From Mesorhizobium prunaredense (GTDB lineage Bacteria > Pseudomonadota > Alphaproteobacteria > Rhizobiales > Rhizobiaceae), in the NCBI RefSeq assembly GCF_900156895.1, contig NZ_FTPD01000006.1, forward strand, positions 1 through 64,000: a stretch of 64,000 bases of DNA. Direction: 5' to 3'. How positions within the stretch are numbered: the first letter of the stretch is position 1; each line of letters begins with the position of its first letter. A program made the translations under genes and the position numbers. Positions 37,320-47,661 of this stretch are shown here, piece by piece. A model generated the notes under the pieces. The model did no database searches, had not been told where the DNA came from, and saw only the letters and a list, made by a program, of their open reading frames with translations.

Positions 37320-37497
37320 TGTGCTGCCCCTCATCCGCCTGCCGGCACCTTCTCCCCGTATAGTGACGGGGAGAAGGGGATTTCCTGCACCGCTGCCGAT
37401 TGGCGAAATCCTCGGTGACGGTTGTCCTTCTCCCCGTCACTATACGGGGAGAAGTGCCCGGCAGGGCGATGAGGGGCAGCGCCGACATCGACAATTG
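37320..37497. repeat. Intergenic repeat, double copy of the CTATACGGGG type
   Basis: Contains two inverted copies of the CCCCGT(C/A)ACTATACGGGG core, flanked by GTGCTGCCCCTCATC on the left and GATGAGGGGCAGCGCC on the right. It is the longest member of the family also seen at 25.4 and 27.5 kb. Probably also ends the transcript of the binding-protein gene. Confidence 0.75.
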
Positions 37498-37632
37498 GTG
37501 AATGCCCGAATGGCGCTCCCCCTTCTACAGCAACGCCGTCACTTTCCCGGCCTTCACTTTCCCGCTTGACTGACCCGCCGTACCGAATACGCTATCGACG
37601 AAAATACCGGCTCTGATCGCCGGGCGGCAAAA

Positions 37633-37690
37633 ATGCCTCGTATGCCTCGCCTTCCGCGGCGGCGGCTGCGGGGCATTGTTATTTTGGGGA
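37633..37690 (+). promoter_or_regulatory. Leader with terminator-like hairpin before amiC
   Basis: Two tandem ATGCCTCG copies (37633-37640 and 37642-37649) are both complementary, with one G-T pair, to CGGGGCAT at 37669-37676. The second copy makes a hairpin that is followed by TGTTATTTT, a weak T-rich end. The first copy could make an alternative hairpin. The ribosome-binding GGGGA of the TTG-started amiC gene follows at once. Because the operon encodes an ANTAR (antiterminator) protein, this is a good candidate attenuator. Confidence 0.45.
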
Positions 37691-37695
37691 TTTGC

Positions 37696-38823
37696 TTGGG
37701 ACGGCGTATTGAAATCGGCATCCTTTACTCGCGGTCTGGCAACTACCGCCTGCTGTCCGAATCCTGCCGTTCGGGTGCGATGACGGCCATCGCAGACATC
37801 AATGCCGATCCCGCCATCCCGATCGAATTCGTTCCGGTCGAGCGCGACCCGCAAGGCAACATCGATGGCTACGCGACGGGATGCGCCGACATTCTCGCCA
37901 ACAGCGGCGCGCGCCACATCATTGGCTGCATCACGTCATGGAGCCGCAAGGAGGTCATCCCGATCCTCGAGCGCGCCGGCGGCACGCTCTGGTATGCCTG
38001 TCCCTATGAGGGCTTCGAAGCAAACGAGCATGTCGTCTACATGCACGCTTGCCCAAACCAGCATCTCGTTCCGCTGCTGGCCCATGTCGTGCCGCGCTTC
38101 GGCGCCAACGGTTTCCTGCTCGGCTCGAACTACATCTGGGGCTGGGAGACCAACCGTGTCGCCCGCGACCTGATCGCCGACGCCGGCGGCAAGGTTTTGG
38201 GCGAGCGCTACCTGCCGCTCGGCGAGGTCGATGTCTCCAGGCTGATCGCCGAGATCCAGGCGACCCGGCCGGATTTCATCTTGAACAACCTGATCGGCTC
38301 CTCGTCCTATGCCTTCATCGCGGCCTATGCCGAACTTGCCGAACGCGACCCGCATTTCAGGCCGGAGCGCTGCCCGATCCTGTCCTGCAATCTGACCGAA
38401 TGTGAGTTGCCGGCGCTCAACGAGGCGGGCAATGGCCACCTTTCCGTCGGGCCGTACTTTCACGATATCTCGGTAGCGGATCGCCAGGGCGATTCGGCGC
38501 CCTCCATCATGCCTGCCTCGTCCTTCGAGGCGGCGGCCTATGCCTCGGTGCGGACGCTTGCCGAGATCCTCGCCCGCAATCCCGGCGCACAATGGCCGGA
38601 CCTTCCCCAGGCCTTTGCCGGAACCTCGTTTCGAACCCCGCTCGGCGACATCTCCATCGATCCGCAAACCCAGCACGCCACCTTGCCGGTGCAGATCGGG
38701 CGCATCGAGGGCACCGCGTTCAAGACTGTGATGGTGACCAAGGGTGTCGCGCCCGATCCCTATCTGTCCCGCTATGACCGGACCGAGACGTTCGGCCGCC
38801 CACGCCTGAGGGTGGTGTCGTGA
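37696..38823 (+). CDS. amiC: AmiC-like amide-sensing substrate-binding protein
   Basis: A family-5 periplasmic-fold protein of 375 residues resembling AmiC of Pseudomonas, a cytoplasmic amide sensor and negative regulator of AmiR, and the urea-binding UrtA. Family segments are IEIGILYSRSGNYRLLSESC at the start, GCITSWSRKEVIPILE, GSNYIWGWETNR and SAFEAAAYASV-like SSFEAAAYASVRTL. No signal peptide is seen with the TTG start at 37696, which has GGGGA five bases before it; an upstream ATG at 37633 lies in the leader hairpin and is less likely. The stop overlaps the amiR start (GTGA), the classic pairing. Confidence 0.85.
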   Translation: MGRRIEIGILYSRSGNYRLLSESCRSGAMTAIADINADPAIPIEFVPVERDPQGNIDGYATGCADILANSGARHIIGCITSWSRKEVIPILERAGGTLWYACPYEGFEANEHVVYMHACPNQHLVPLLAHVVPRFGANGFLLGSNYIWGWETNRVARDLIADAGGKVLGERYLPLGEVDVSRLIAEIQATRPDFILNNLIGSSSYAFIAAYAELAERDPHFRPERCPILSCNLTECELPALNEAGNGHLSVGPYFHDISVADRQGDSAPSIMPASSFEAAAYASVRTLAEILARNPGAQWPDLPQAFAGTSFRTPLGDISIDPQTQHATLPVQIGRIEGTAFKTVMVTKGVAPDPYLSRYDRTETFGRPRLRVVS

Positions 38824-39419
38824 GCAAGGTCCCGCGCATCCCGAACCTCGGCGGCGCCAGGGCCTTTGTCCTGCATCGTCCGCATCCGACGGTGCTAGCT
38901 ATCACGCGGCAATTGTCGGCCATCGGCCTCGAGACGGTCGGCTGCTGGCCGGAACTGCCGGCCGAGGCGCTGGCGGCGGACTTCGTTTTCTTCGATGCGG
39001 ATCTCGGCTTCGACGAACAATTCCCGTGGACGCCGGGTGAGGCACCGATGCCGCTGGTCGCGCTGATCGGCTCCGAAGCGCCGGGCCGCATCGAGTGGGC
39101 GCTGTCGCACAAGGCCGACGCCCAGTTGCTGAAGCCGGTCGGCAATGCCGGCGTCTACAGCGCCCTTTTGATCGCGCGGCAGAGTTTCGAGGCGCGCAAG
39201 CTTTTGGCAAGCGAGATATCGTCGCTTCGCCTGCGCGTCGCGGAGCGCCAGACCATCGTGCGCGCGGTGGAGGCCTTATCGAAAGGTGCCGAGGACGGCC
39301 GCGCCTATGCGCAACTGCGGTCGCTGGCGATGAGCTGGCAGATCAGCGTCGAGGAGGCCGCGCGCAGGATCGTGGCGATGACGGAAGAAGGCGGCGATGA
39401 CCAGTCCCATCGCGCCTGA
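38820..39419 (+). CDS. amiR: ANTAR-domain antiterminator (AmiR-like)
   Basis: A 199-residue RNA-binding antiterminator. Residues 1-120 form a pseudo-receiver domain (FVFFDADLGFDEQ) without the usual phosphorylation-site chain of a true response regulator. A coiled-coil and the C-terminal ANTAR three-helix domain (LRSLAMSWQISVEEAARRIV) follow. In Pseudomonas AmiC releases AmiR when amide binds, and AmiR lets polymerase pass a leader terminator. The GTG start overlaps the amiC stop by four bases, and the gene runs 23 bases into the first permease gene, giving tight coupling. The likely target is the leader hairpin before amiC. Confidence 0.88.
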   Translation: MSKVPRIPNLGGARAFVLHRPHPTVLAITRQLSAIGLETVGCWPELPAEALAADFVFFDADLGFDEQFPWTPGEAPMPLVALIGSEAPGRIEWALSHKADAQLLKPVGNAGVYSALLIARQSFEARKLLASEISSLRLRVAERQTIVRAVEALSKGAEDGRAYAQLRSLAMSWQISVEEAARRIVAMTEEGGDDQSHRA

Positions 39420-40305
39420 TCTCCCCGCAACCGGGCGCATGCCGGCCAGGCCACGCGCCGGCGTCTGGCGGCGCCTGGTCAAGCGTCCTCTGGCATTGAT
39501 CGGCCTGGTGATCGTTGCCGTCGTCGTGGCCGGCGCCGTCCTGGCGCCGTGGCTGACGGGCTACGATCCGAACGAGCAGATGTTCGACGGGCTGACGCTT
39601 GAAGGCGCGCCCTTGCCGCCGAATGCCAGCTTCTGGCTGGGCACGGATCTGCTCGGCCGCGATCTGCTGACCCGCATCCTTTTCGGCGCACGCACCTCGC
39701 TGATCATCGGCATCGTCGCCAACGGCGTGGCGCTTCTGATCGGCACGCTGGTTGGCGTCACCGCGGGCTATTTCCGCGGCTGGATCGGTGGCGCGCTGAT
39801 GCGCTTCACCGATCTGATGATGGCCTTTCCGGCGCTGCTGCTCGCCATCTGCCTGGCGGCGGTGCTCCAGCCGAGCCTGTGGATCGTTGCCATGGTGATC
39901 GCTCTGGTGAACTGGGTGCAGACCGCGCGGGTCATCTACACCGAGACAAGCTCGCTCGCCGAGCGCGAGTTCATCGACGCCGAGCGTACGATCGGGGCCA
40001 GCGCGCCACGCATCCTGTTTCGCCATATCCTGCCGCATCTGCTGCCGACGATCATCGTCTGGGGCACGCTCGGCATCTCGACCACGGTGCTGCTCGAAGC
40101 AACGCTCAGTTTTCTCGGCATCGGCGTGCAGCCGCCGACCGCATCCTGGGGCAACATCATTTTCGAGAACCAGACATATTTTCAGGCAGCGCCCTGGCTG
40201 GTCTTCTTTCCTGGTGCGGCGATCTTGGCGCTGGCGCTGGCCTTCAACCTCATCGGCGATGCGCTGCGCGACATCCTCGATCCGACGCAAAGGGGTCGGG
40301 CATGA
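39397..40305 (+). CDS. Dipeptide/amide ABC transporter permease (DppC-like)
   Basis: An inner-membrane permease of 302 residues. It has a first membrane helix at about 30-52 (ALIGLVIVAVVVAGAVLAPW), the DppC-type N-terminal segment FWLGTDLLGRDLLTRILFGART, and the ATPase-docking EAA loop FIDAERTIGASAPRILFRHI around residue 190. The ATG at 39397 lies within the amiR coding end; an internal ATG at 39439 is also possible. Gene order here is C before B, the reverse of the usual dppBC order. It pairs with the next permease, whose start overlaps its stop. Confidence 0.9.
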   Translation: MTSPIAPDLPATGRMPARPRAGVWRRLVKRPLALIGLVIVAVVVAGAVLAPWLTGYDPNEQMFDGLTLEGAPLPPNASFWLGTDLLGRDLLTRILFGARTSLIIGIVANGVALLIGTLVGVTAGYFRGWIGGALMRFTDLMMAFPALLLAICLAAVLQPSLWIVAMVIALVNWVQTARVIYTETSSLAEREFIDAERTIGASAPRILFRHILPHLLPTIIVWGTLGISTTVLLEATLSFLGIGVQPPTASWGNIIFENQTYFQAAPWLVFFPGAAILALALAFNLIGDALRDILDPTQRGRA

Positions 40306-41222
40306 TCGCCTATCTCGGCCGCCGCGTTATCCAGTCCGTGCTCATCCTGCTCGGCGTCTCATTGATCACCTTTGCACTGCTCTACCTGCTGCCCGCCGAC
40401 CCCGTCCGGCAGATCGCCGGCCGCAGTGCCACGCCCGAAACGGTCGAGAACATCCGCCGGCAGCTCGGCCTCGATCAGCCCTTCTTCATCCAGTACTGGC
40501 ACTATCTGATTAGCCTGCTCAGCGGCGATCTCGGCCGCTCCTACATCCAGCGTTCCGAGGTCACGGAGCTCATCATCTCGCGGCTGCCGGCAAGCTTGCT
40601 GCTGATGGTCGGCGCCATCCTTTGCGAGCTGGCGATCGGCCTGACGATGGGCCTTGTTGCCGCCGTCAGGCGCGGCACCGCCACCGACCAGACGCTGATG
40701 GTCGCGTCCTTTGTCGGCGTCTCGACGCCGCAGTTCGTCGTCGGCCTGCTGCTCCTTTACGTATTCGCCGTGCAGCTCGGCTGGTTTCCGATCGGCGGCT
40801 ACGGCACCTGGCGCCATCTGGTGCTGCCGTCCCTGACCATGGGAATACTCGGCGCCGGCTGGTACGCCCGCATGATGCGCTCGTCGATGATCGACGTGCT
40901 GCGCCAGGATTATATGCGGACCGCCCGCGCCAAGGGTCTTGCGCGCGGCGCCATCATCTTCCGCCACGCTCTGCCCAACGCCATTCTGCCGGTCATCGCC
41001 ATGATCGGCATCGACATCGGCATCTTCATGGGCGGCATCGTGGTGGTCGAAAGCGTGTTCGGCTGGCCCGGCATCGGCCAGCTTGCCTGGCAGGCCATCC
41101 AGCGCGTCGACATTCCGATCATCATGGGTGTCACCCTGGTTTCGGCCTTCGCCATCGTGCTCGGCAATCTCCTGGCCGACACCGTCGCACCGTTCATCGA
41201 TCCGCGCATCAAGCTCAGATGA
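40302..41222 (+). CDS. Dipeptide/amide ABC transporter permease (DppB-like)
   Basis: The second permease, 306 residues, with the DppB opening RRVIQSVLILLGVSLITFALLY cut by the start Met, the periplasmic loop ATPETVENIRRQLGLDQPF and the EAA loop DYMRTARAKGLARGAIIFRH. Six hydrophobic segments are visible. The start ATG overlaps the previous stop (ATGA). The open frame extends far upstream within the DppC gene but that is a shadow. Together with the solute-binding protein, the fused ATPase and DppC it makes a full family-5 importer. Confidence 0.92.
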   Translation: MIAYLGRRVIQSVLILLGVSLITFALLYLLPADPVRQIAGRSATPETVENIRRQLGLDQPFFIQYWHYLISLLSGDLGRSYIQRSEVTELIISRLPASLLLMVGAILCELAIGLTMGLVAAVRRGTATDQTLMVASFVGVSTPQFVVGLLLLYVFAVQLGWFPIGGYGTWRHLVLPSLTMGILGAGWYARMMRSSMIDVLRQDYMRTARAKGLARGAIIFRHALPNAILPVIAMIGIDIGIFMGGIVVVESVFGWPGIGQLAWQAIQRVDIPIIMGVTLVSAFAIVLGNLLADTVAPFIDPRIKLR

Positions 41223-41263
41223 AAACCAAAAGACCGATAACAACCAGAGAAAGGGAACATGAG

Positions 41264-42907
41264 ATGAAGAAATTCTTGACCTCCACCGTTGCGGTGTCGG
41301 CGCTCGCGCTGATGCTCGGCATGACAAGCGCCCGCGCCGAACACGCCGTCGATCCGAACGCCAAGCCGGGTGGCGCGATCACCATCACCTACAAGGACGA
41401 CGTCGCCACGCTCGATCCGGCCATCGGCTATGACTGGCAGAACTGGTCGATGATCAAGAGCCTGTTCGACGGGCTGATGGACTACGAGCCGGGCACCACC
41501 AATCTGCGTCCCGACCTCGCCGAGAGCTATGAGATTGCGCCCGACGGCAAGACCTTCACCTTCAAGCTGCGCCAGGGGGTGAAGTTCCACAATGGCCGCG
41601 AGATGACCGCCGACGACGTGAAATATTCGCTCGACCGCGTCACCAATCCGAAGACGCAGAGCCCGGGCGCCGGCTTCTTCGGCTCGATCAAGGGCCATGA
41701 CGAGGTCGCTGCCGGCAAGGCGGAAAGCTTGTCGGGCGTCACCGTCGTCGACCCCTACACGATCAAGTTCGAACTGACCCGGCCCGACGCCACCTTCCTG
41801 CATGTCATGGCCATCAACTTCTCGCATGTCGTGCCCAAGGAAGAGGTCGAGAAATACGGCGCGGATTTTGGCAAGCATCCGGTCGGCACCGGGGCTTTCA
41901 AGTTCGCCGAATGGACGCTCGGCCAGCGCGTCGTCTTCGAGCGCAACCCGGATTACTGGCACAAGGGTCTGCCGCATCTCGACAAGATCAGCTTTGAGAT
42001 CGGCCAGGAGCCGATCGTTGCGCTGCTGCGGCTGCAGAAGGGCGAGATCGATGTGCTCGGCGACGTCATTCCGCCGGCCAAGTTCCAGGAGGTGATGGCC
42101 GATCCCGAGCAGAAGGCCCGTGTCGTCGAGGGCGGCCAGTTGCACACCGGCTACATCACCATGAACACCACCATGGCGCCGTTCGACAATGCGAAGGTGC
42201 GGCAAGCGGTCAACATGGCGATCAACAAGGACCGTATCGTCCAGCTGATCAACAACCGCGCAGTACCGGCCAACCAGCCGCTGCCGCCGTCGATGCCCGG
42301 CTATGACAAGGAATTCAAGGGCTATCCCTATGACGTGGCCAAGGCCAAGGCTTTGCTTGCCGAGGCCGGTCATCCCGATGGTTTCGACACGCAGCTGTTC
42401 GCCATGAACACCGATCCCAACCCGCGCATCGCCCAGGCCATCCAGCAGGACCTGGCGGCGGTCGGTATCAAGGCCAGCATCCAGTCGCTCGCGCAGGCCA
42501 ACGTCATCGCCGCCGGCGGCGACAAGGCCGGCGCGCCGATGATCTGGTCCGGCGGCATGGCCTGGATCGCCGATTTCCCCGATCCGTCGAACTTTTATGG
42601 GCCGATTCTCGGCTGCGCCGGCGCGGTTCCGGGCGGCTGGAACTGGTCGTGGTACTGCAACAAGGATCTCGACGCCAAGGCGGCGGAGGCTGACTCGATC
42701 GTCGATCCGGCCAAATCAGCCGAACGTGCCAGGATGTGGAGCGCGATCTACGGCAAGATCATGGAAGACGCACCCTGGGCGCCGGTCTTCAACGAGCAGC
42801 GCTTCACCATGAAATCGACCCGGATGGGCGGCGCCGACAATCTCTATGTCGACCCCGTCCATATCCCGATCAACTATGACAATGTGTATGTGACCGATGT
42901 GCAATAA
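41264..42907 (+). CDS. Dipeptide/amide ABC transporter substrate-binding protein (DppA-like)
   Basis: A periplasmic family-5 binding protein, 547 residues, with a signal peptide (MKKFLTSTVAVSALALMLG, cleaved after SARA). The family's PGGAITITYKDDVATLDPA-type opening, KFHNGREMTADDVKYSLDRV and the C-terminal domain AMNTDPNPRIAQAIQQDLAA are visible. The start at 41264 has AAAGGGA upstream. The substrate is probably a short amide or peptide, given the amide sensor upstream and the amidase gene whose start overlaps its last codons by 11 bases. Confidence 0.92.
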   Translation: MKKFLTSTVAVSALALMLGMTSARAEHAVDPNAKPGGAITITYKDDVATLDPAIGYDWQNWSMIKSLFDGLMDYEPGTTNLRPDLAESYEIAPDGKTFTFKLRQGVKFHNGREMTADDVKYSLDRVTNPKTQSPGAGFFGSIKGHDEVAAGKAESLSGVTVVDPYTIKFELTRPDATFLHVMAINFSHVVPKEEVEKYGADFGKHPVGTGAFKFAEWTLGQRVVFERNPDYWHKGLPHLDKISFEIGQEPIVALLRLQKGEIDVLGDVIPPAKFQEVMADPEQKARVVEGGQLHTGYITMNTTMAPFDNAKVRQAVNMAINKDRIVQLINNRAVPANQPLPPSMPGYDKEFKGYPYDVAKAKALLAEAGHPDGFDTQLFAMNTDPNPRIAQAIQQDLAAVGIKASIQSLAQANVIAAGGDKAGAPMIWSGGMAWIADFPDPSNFYGPILGCAGAVPGGWNWSWYCNKDLDAKAAEADSIVDPAKSAERARMWSAIYGKIMEDAPWAPVFNEQRFTMKSTRMGGADNLYVDPVHIPINYDNVYVTDVQ

Positions 42908-43837
42908 CTGCGACTACACCATCCATGGGCGCCATCACCATTTCGGCTGGGACAATTCCTTTGTCCCGACTGAGCGGGTGGCGCCCGGTTCGACGATCGA
43001 GTTCCAGTGCCTTGATTCGTCCGGTGGCCAGCTTCAGCCCGACAGCACCGTTGCCGATGTCGCCAAGCTCGACTTTGACAGGATCAACCCGGTGACCGGG
43101 CCGATCTTCGTCGACGGGGCTGAGCCGGGCGATGCACTGAAGGTGACGATCGAGATGTTCAAGCCGTCCGGCTTCGGCTGGACGGCGAACATTCCGGGGT
43201 TCGGCCTGCTCGCCGACGACTTTCCGGAGCCGGCGCTGAACATCTGGACATACGACGCCGCCTCGCTCGAGCCGGCGCTGTTCGGCAAGCAGGCCCGGGT
43301 GCCGCTAAAACCCTTTGCCGGCACCATCGGCAACGCGCCGGCTGAAATGGGCCTCCACTCGGTGGTGCCGCCAAGGCGCGTCGGTGGCAATCTCGACATC
43401 CGCGATCTCGCGGCCGGCACCACGCTCTATCTGCCGGTGGAGGTGGCCGGTGCGCTGTTTTCGGTCGGCGACACGCATGCCGCGCAGGGCGACGGTGAAG
43501 TGTGCGGCACGGCGATCGAAAGCCCGATGGATGTCGTGCTCAAGCTCGATCTGGTCAAGGATATCAGGCTGAAGACACCGCGCTTCACCACGCCCGGGCC
43601 GGTGACGCGCCATCTCGATGCCAAGGGCTATGAGGTGACGACCGGCATCGGACCGGACCTGATGACGGGCGCCAGGGAAGCGGTCTCGCAGATGATCGAC
43701 CTGCTTGCCGGCCGCTACGCAATGGACCCGGTCGAGGCCTACATGCTGGTTTCGGTCTGCGGCGATCTCCGGATCAGCGAGATCGTCGACATGCCGAACT
43801 GGGTGGTGTCGTTCTACTTCCCGCGCTGCGTCTTCGA

Positions 43838-43841
<4 letters not shown>
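42897..43841 (+). CDS. Acetamidase/formamidase family protein
   Basis: A 314-residue hydrolase of the FmdA/AmdA family, which releases ammonia from short amides such as formamide or acetamide. Visible motifs are FVPTERVAPGSTIEFQCLDS near the start, PVTGPIFVDGAEPGDALKV, RRVGGNLDIRDLAAGTTLYLP and GDTHAAQGDGEVCGTAIES, which hold the family's metal and active-site residues. Its start overlaps the binding-protein gene by 11 bases and its stop overlaps the ATPase start (ATGA). It replaces the nitrilase-type AmiE of Pseudomonas, so this operon pairs the AmiC/AmiR control with a different amidase. Confidence 0.9.
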
Positions 43842-45670
<1,829 letters not shown>

Positions 45671-45697
45671 CGCTGCTGTCGGCATTTTTTGCGACGC

Positions 45698-46186
45698 TCA
45701 GAGCCACCGCCGCACGGTTTGCCGGTAGCCGCGATACGCACCGCCGAAACGCCGCTCGAGATAGGCCTCCTCGCGGGCGACGACGCCGTAGCGGATCAGG
45801 ATGGCAAGCGGCAGCGTGAGGACAAGGATCCAGATATTCTGCGCGGCGACGCCGATGCCGCCATAGATGAGGAACATGCCGAGGTAGATCGGATTGCGCG
45901 TCCAGCCGTGGATGCCGGTCGTCACCAGCACGCGCGTCGGCTCATTCGTCGGCACCGGCGTCGCCGCGCGCATGAAGTTGCGAATGCCCGCCGCGAAAAG
46001 CGTAAAACCGATCAAGATCAGCGAGCCGCCGACGATCCAGCTAACCAGCCCCGGACCGGGGAACGGCAAACGCAGCAGGCGATCCAGCACGAAGCCAATC
46101 AGCAAAGCAGCGAGAAAGAGCAGCGGCGGTCTCGCGATGACACCTGCGGTTCCGCTGTCGGTTTGCCCAGCCTGGTCCATTGCCAT
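45698..46186 (-). CDS. Isoprenylcysteine carboxyl methyltransferase family protein
   Basis: A 162-residue integral membrane protein with about four hydrophobic segments. The family motif near the C terminus is ILGTP-like TGIHGWTRNPIYLGMFLIYGG followed by EEAYLERRFGGAYRGYRQTVRRWL, the methyl-donor and substrate-binding end shared by ICMT and related membrane methyltransferases. The real substrate in bacteria is not known. It is divergent from a MarR gene, with two copies of a GACAAC...TGTC operator-like element between them, so it is probably a target of that regulator. Confidence 0.85.
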   Translation of the reverse strand: MAMDQAGQTDSGTAGVIARPPLLFLAALLIGFVLDRLLRLPFPGPGLVSWIVGGSLILIGFTLFAAGIRNFMRAATPVPTNEPTRVLVTTGIHGWTRNPIYLGMFLIYGGIGVAAQNIWILVLTLPLAILIRYGVVAREEAYLERRFGGAYRGYRQTVRRWL

Positions 46187-46237
46187 GTCTGCTCCCGCAG
46201 ATGCCTAGGGCTACGAAGCTCATAGCCGCCTAGAAAC

Positions 46238-46280
46238 GACAACTAAGGTGTCATTCTAAAAGTTGACAACGGAGGTGTCA
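46238..46280. promoter_or_regulatory. Two tandem operator-like elements in the ICMT/marR gap
   Basis: GACAACTAAGGTGTCA at 46238-46253 and GACAACGGAGGTGTCA at 46265-46280 are the same 16-base site with two changes, 27 bases apart. Each has GACA/TGTC inverted arms. The second overlaps a TTGACA. A MarR dimer from the adjacent gene is the obvious binder. Confidence 0.6.
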
Positions 46281-46317
46281 ATCGCAGAGATTGGCCCGGA
46301 CAAAAGGAACTGAAGCG

Positions 46318-46821
46318 ATGGCGTCGGCACGACACGGGACTGACCGAACGACGGGGGCGGACCCCAACGTTGACGGCAAGGCCGAGGCGATCGCCGAGCT
46401 GATGCTCGAAGTGGCCCAGTGCTTCTTCAGAATCCGGGCTCTCGGCCAGAAGACAGGGCTCATCACCAGTTGGGGCGGCGGTGCGTTCGGCTTCATGCGA
46501 AGCCTCGCGCTGCTTGGTCCGCTCACCGTGCCGCAGATCGCCCAGATGCGGCCCACCAGCCGTCAGCGCATGCAGCGACTGGCGGATGAGCTTGCGGCCG
46601 AGGGGCTGGTCGAATTCATCGACAATCCAAAACACCGGCGCTCGAAGCTTGTGCAGCTGACGCGCAAAGGCGCCGCGCGCTATGACGAGCTGAACGCCCA
46701 GTTGATGGCGATCGCCTCGACCATGGGTGTCGCTCTCGACGAAGCGGATATCCGCAAGACCGCCGCTATCGTGCGGCAGCTGAGCGACGATGTGAAAGTG
46801 CGCTCGGAGCGGCTGGGCTGA
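46318..46821 (+). CDS. MarR-family transcriptional regulator
   Basis: A winged-helix regulator of about 167 residues. The middle shows SLALLGPLTVPQIAQMRPTSRQRMQRLADEL (quoted only in part here: LTVPQIAQMRPTSRQRMQRL), the recognition-helix region, then the wing FIDNPKHRRSKLVQLTRKG. The ATG at 46318 follows AAAAGGAAC; a TTG at 46291 would overlap the operator elements. MarR proteins usually repress their own gene and a divergent neighbour, here the ICMT-like gene, and respond to phenolic or lipophilic compounds. The tandem sites just upstream fit this. Confidence 0.88.
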   Translation: MASARHGTDRTTGADPNVDGKAEAIAELMLEVAQCFFRIRALGQKTGLITSWGGGAFGFMRSLALLGPLTVPQIAQMRPTSRQRMQRLADELAAEGLVEFIDNPKHRRSKLVQLTRKGAARYDELNAQLMAIASTMGVALDEADIRKTAAIVRQLSDDVKVRSERLG

Positions 46822-46998
46822 CGCAAAGGCTGCGAGGGCGCCATTGAAGCGATCTCCGATGCTTGAGCGATGAGCTCGCCGGCCGTTTTGCCGCTTCCGT
46901 CCGCCCGCCGGCGGACGATTGCCCACCGGAACCTCTGCGGAACTGAGGCGTTCGAACCGCAGGAGCTGAGAGCTGCGCCACCGCAAAAGAGTACCGCA

Positions 46999-47208
46999 AT
47001 GGCTCAGAAAGCAAAGATAACCACAGGCACGAACGACCGGCCGCACAACGAAACCATAGGCCAATCCGGCGAAGGTCTGCCGGATGACAGCAGCACGCTG
47101 CTTGAAGTCGACGAGGCCGGCGCCAGGCTAGGAAAACAGCTGCAAGGCAAACCCGCGCAATTTGGCGAAGCCATCCCGACGCGCCAGGCATTCCCGGCGC
47201 CGGCGTGA
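46999..47208 (+). CDS. Small hypothetical protein coupled to a zinc microprotein
   Basis: A 69-residue polar protein (MAQKAKITTGTNDRPHNETI at its start) rich in Gly, Glu, Asp, Gln and Thr, with no membrane segment or family I recognise. Its stop overlaps the GTG of the downstream 29-residue zinc-motif gene, which supports both being translated. The ribosome-binding site is weak (AAAAGAG). A longer open frame to 46870 exists but its extra N-terminal part looks like shadow sequence. Function unknown. Confidence 0.5.
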   Translation: MAQKAKITTGTNDRPHNETIGQSGEGLPDDSSTLLEVDEAGARLGKQLQGKPAQFGEAIPTRQAFPAPA

Positions 47209-47294
47209 TTTGTCGCCGCTGCGCCGGGACAGGCATGATCGACGGCCGCACCTGCCCCGAATGCGGCGGAACCGGAAAGACGCCGATAGGCTGA
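47205..47294 (+). CDS. 29-residue DnaJ-type zinc-motif microprotein
   Basis: A very short gene starting at the GTG of a GTGA overlap with the previous stop. The product is nearly all motif: CRRCAGTG, a short MIDGRT linker, then CPECGGTG, then a KTPIG tail. Two CxxCxGxG units are half of the zinc region of DnaJ and can bind one zinc ion as a pair. Known small proteins of this type include the anti-TRAP protein of Bacillus, though similarity is limited to the motif. The coupled 69-residue gene may be its partner. Function is unknown; a zinc-dependent oligomer or protein-binding module is inference. Confidence 0.6.
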   Translation: MICRRCAGTGMIDGRTCPECGGTGKTPIG

Positions 47295-47362
47295 GGCGAT
47301 CAGGGAGAGCGACTGCGCGGCAACCTCGATCACCGAAGCGCCAAGAGGCCGATGCAAATTGC

Positions 47363-47661
47363 GCGGATCAGATCGCCGGCACCCACTTCCAGAACACGCC
47401 CTCCATCCGTTCGGGGTAGTATTTGAACTCGCATTCGAAGCGCCATCCGTAAGTCTTGGCGGCCGCCAGAGTTGCCGGGCTGACCGGGTTCATGCCCGTT
47501 CCCGGCGCAAACCAGTCTTCCAGCAAGTCGTCGGGCACGTAGGCGCCGATCCTCAAAGGCAGCTTTTCGAGGACGACATCCATTTCGTCAGGTGCGGACA
47601 ATGCGGTCTCCCTTCAAGAGCTATCAACGAACAAGTCATCTGAAACCGATTGGGTTCCAGA
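47363..47661. repeat. Duplicated segment, copy 1
   Basis: About 300 bases nearly identical to 55376-55675 and in the same orientation, about 8 kb apart. It covers the 77-residue minus-strand gene and about 60 bases upstream of it. The coding part is best conserved and the upstream part has small indels. Confidence 0.9.
47368..47601 (-). CDS. Duplicated 77-residue protein, copy 1
   Basis: A soluble small protein of unknown family with distinctive aromatic content: LPLRIGAYVPDDLLEDWFAP at the front, KTYGWRFECEFKYYPERMEG and FWKWVPAI at the end. The second copy at 55381 differs at only a few codons (for example KYYPE versus KHYPE), mostly in third positions or conservative changes, so both appear to be kept under selection. 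The start is a TTG conserved in both copies; further upstream the two copies differ by frame-changing indels, which rules out a longer shared start. Function unknown. Confidence 0.65.
   Translation of the reverse strand: MSAPDEMDVVLEKLPLRIGAYVPDDLLEDWFAPGTGMNPVSPATLAAAKTYGWRFECEFKYYPERMEGVFWKWVPAI

Noticed and set aside
20773..37497. Regular palindromic repeats considered as a CRISPR array
   Set aside because: The copies are scattered between genes, of variable length and without evenly spaced unique spacers; no cas genes are in the window.
46243..47064. Minus-strand open frame covering the marR gene
   Set aside because: It runs antisense to a well-supported MarR gene and its operators and has no recognisable domain.
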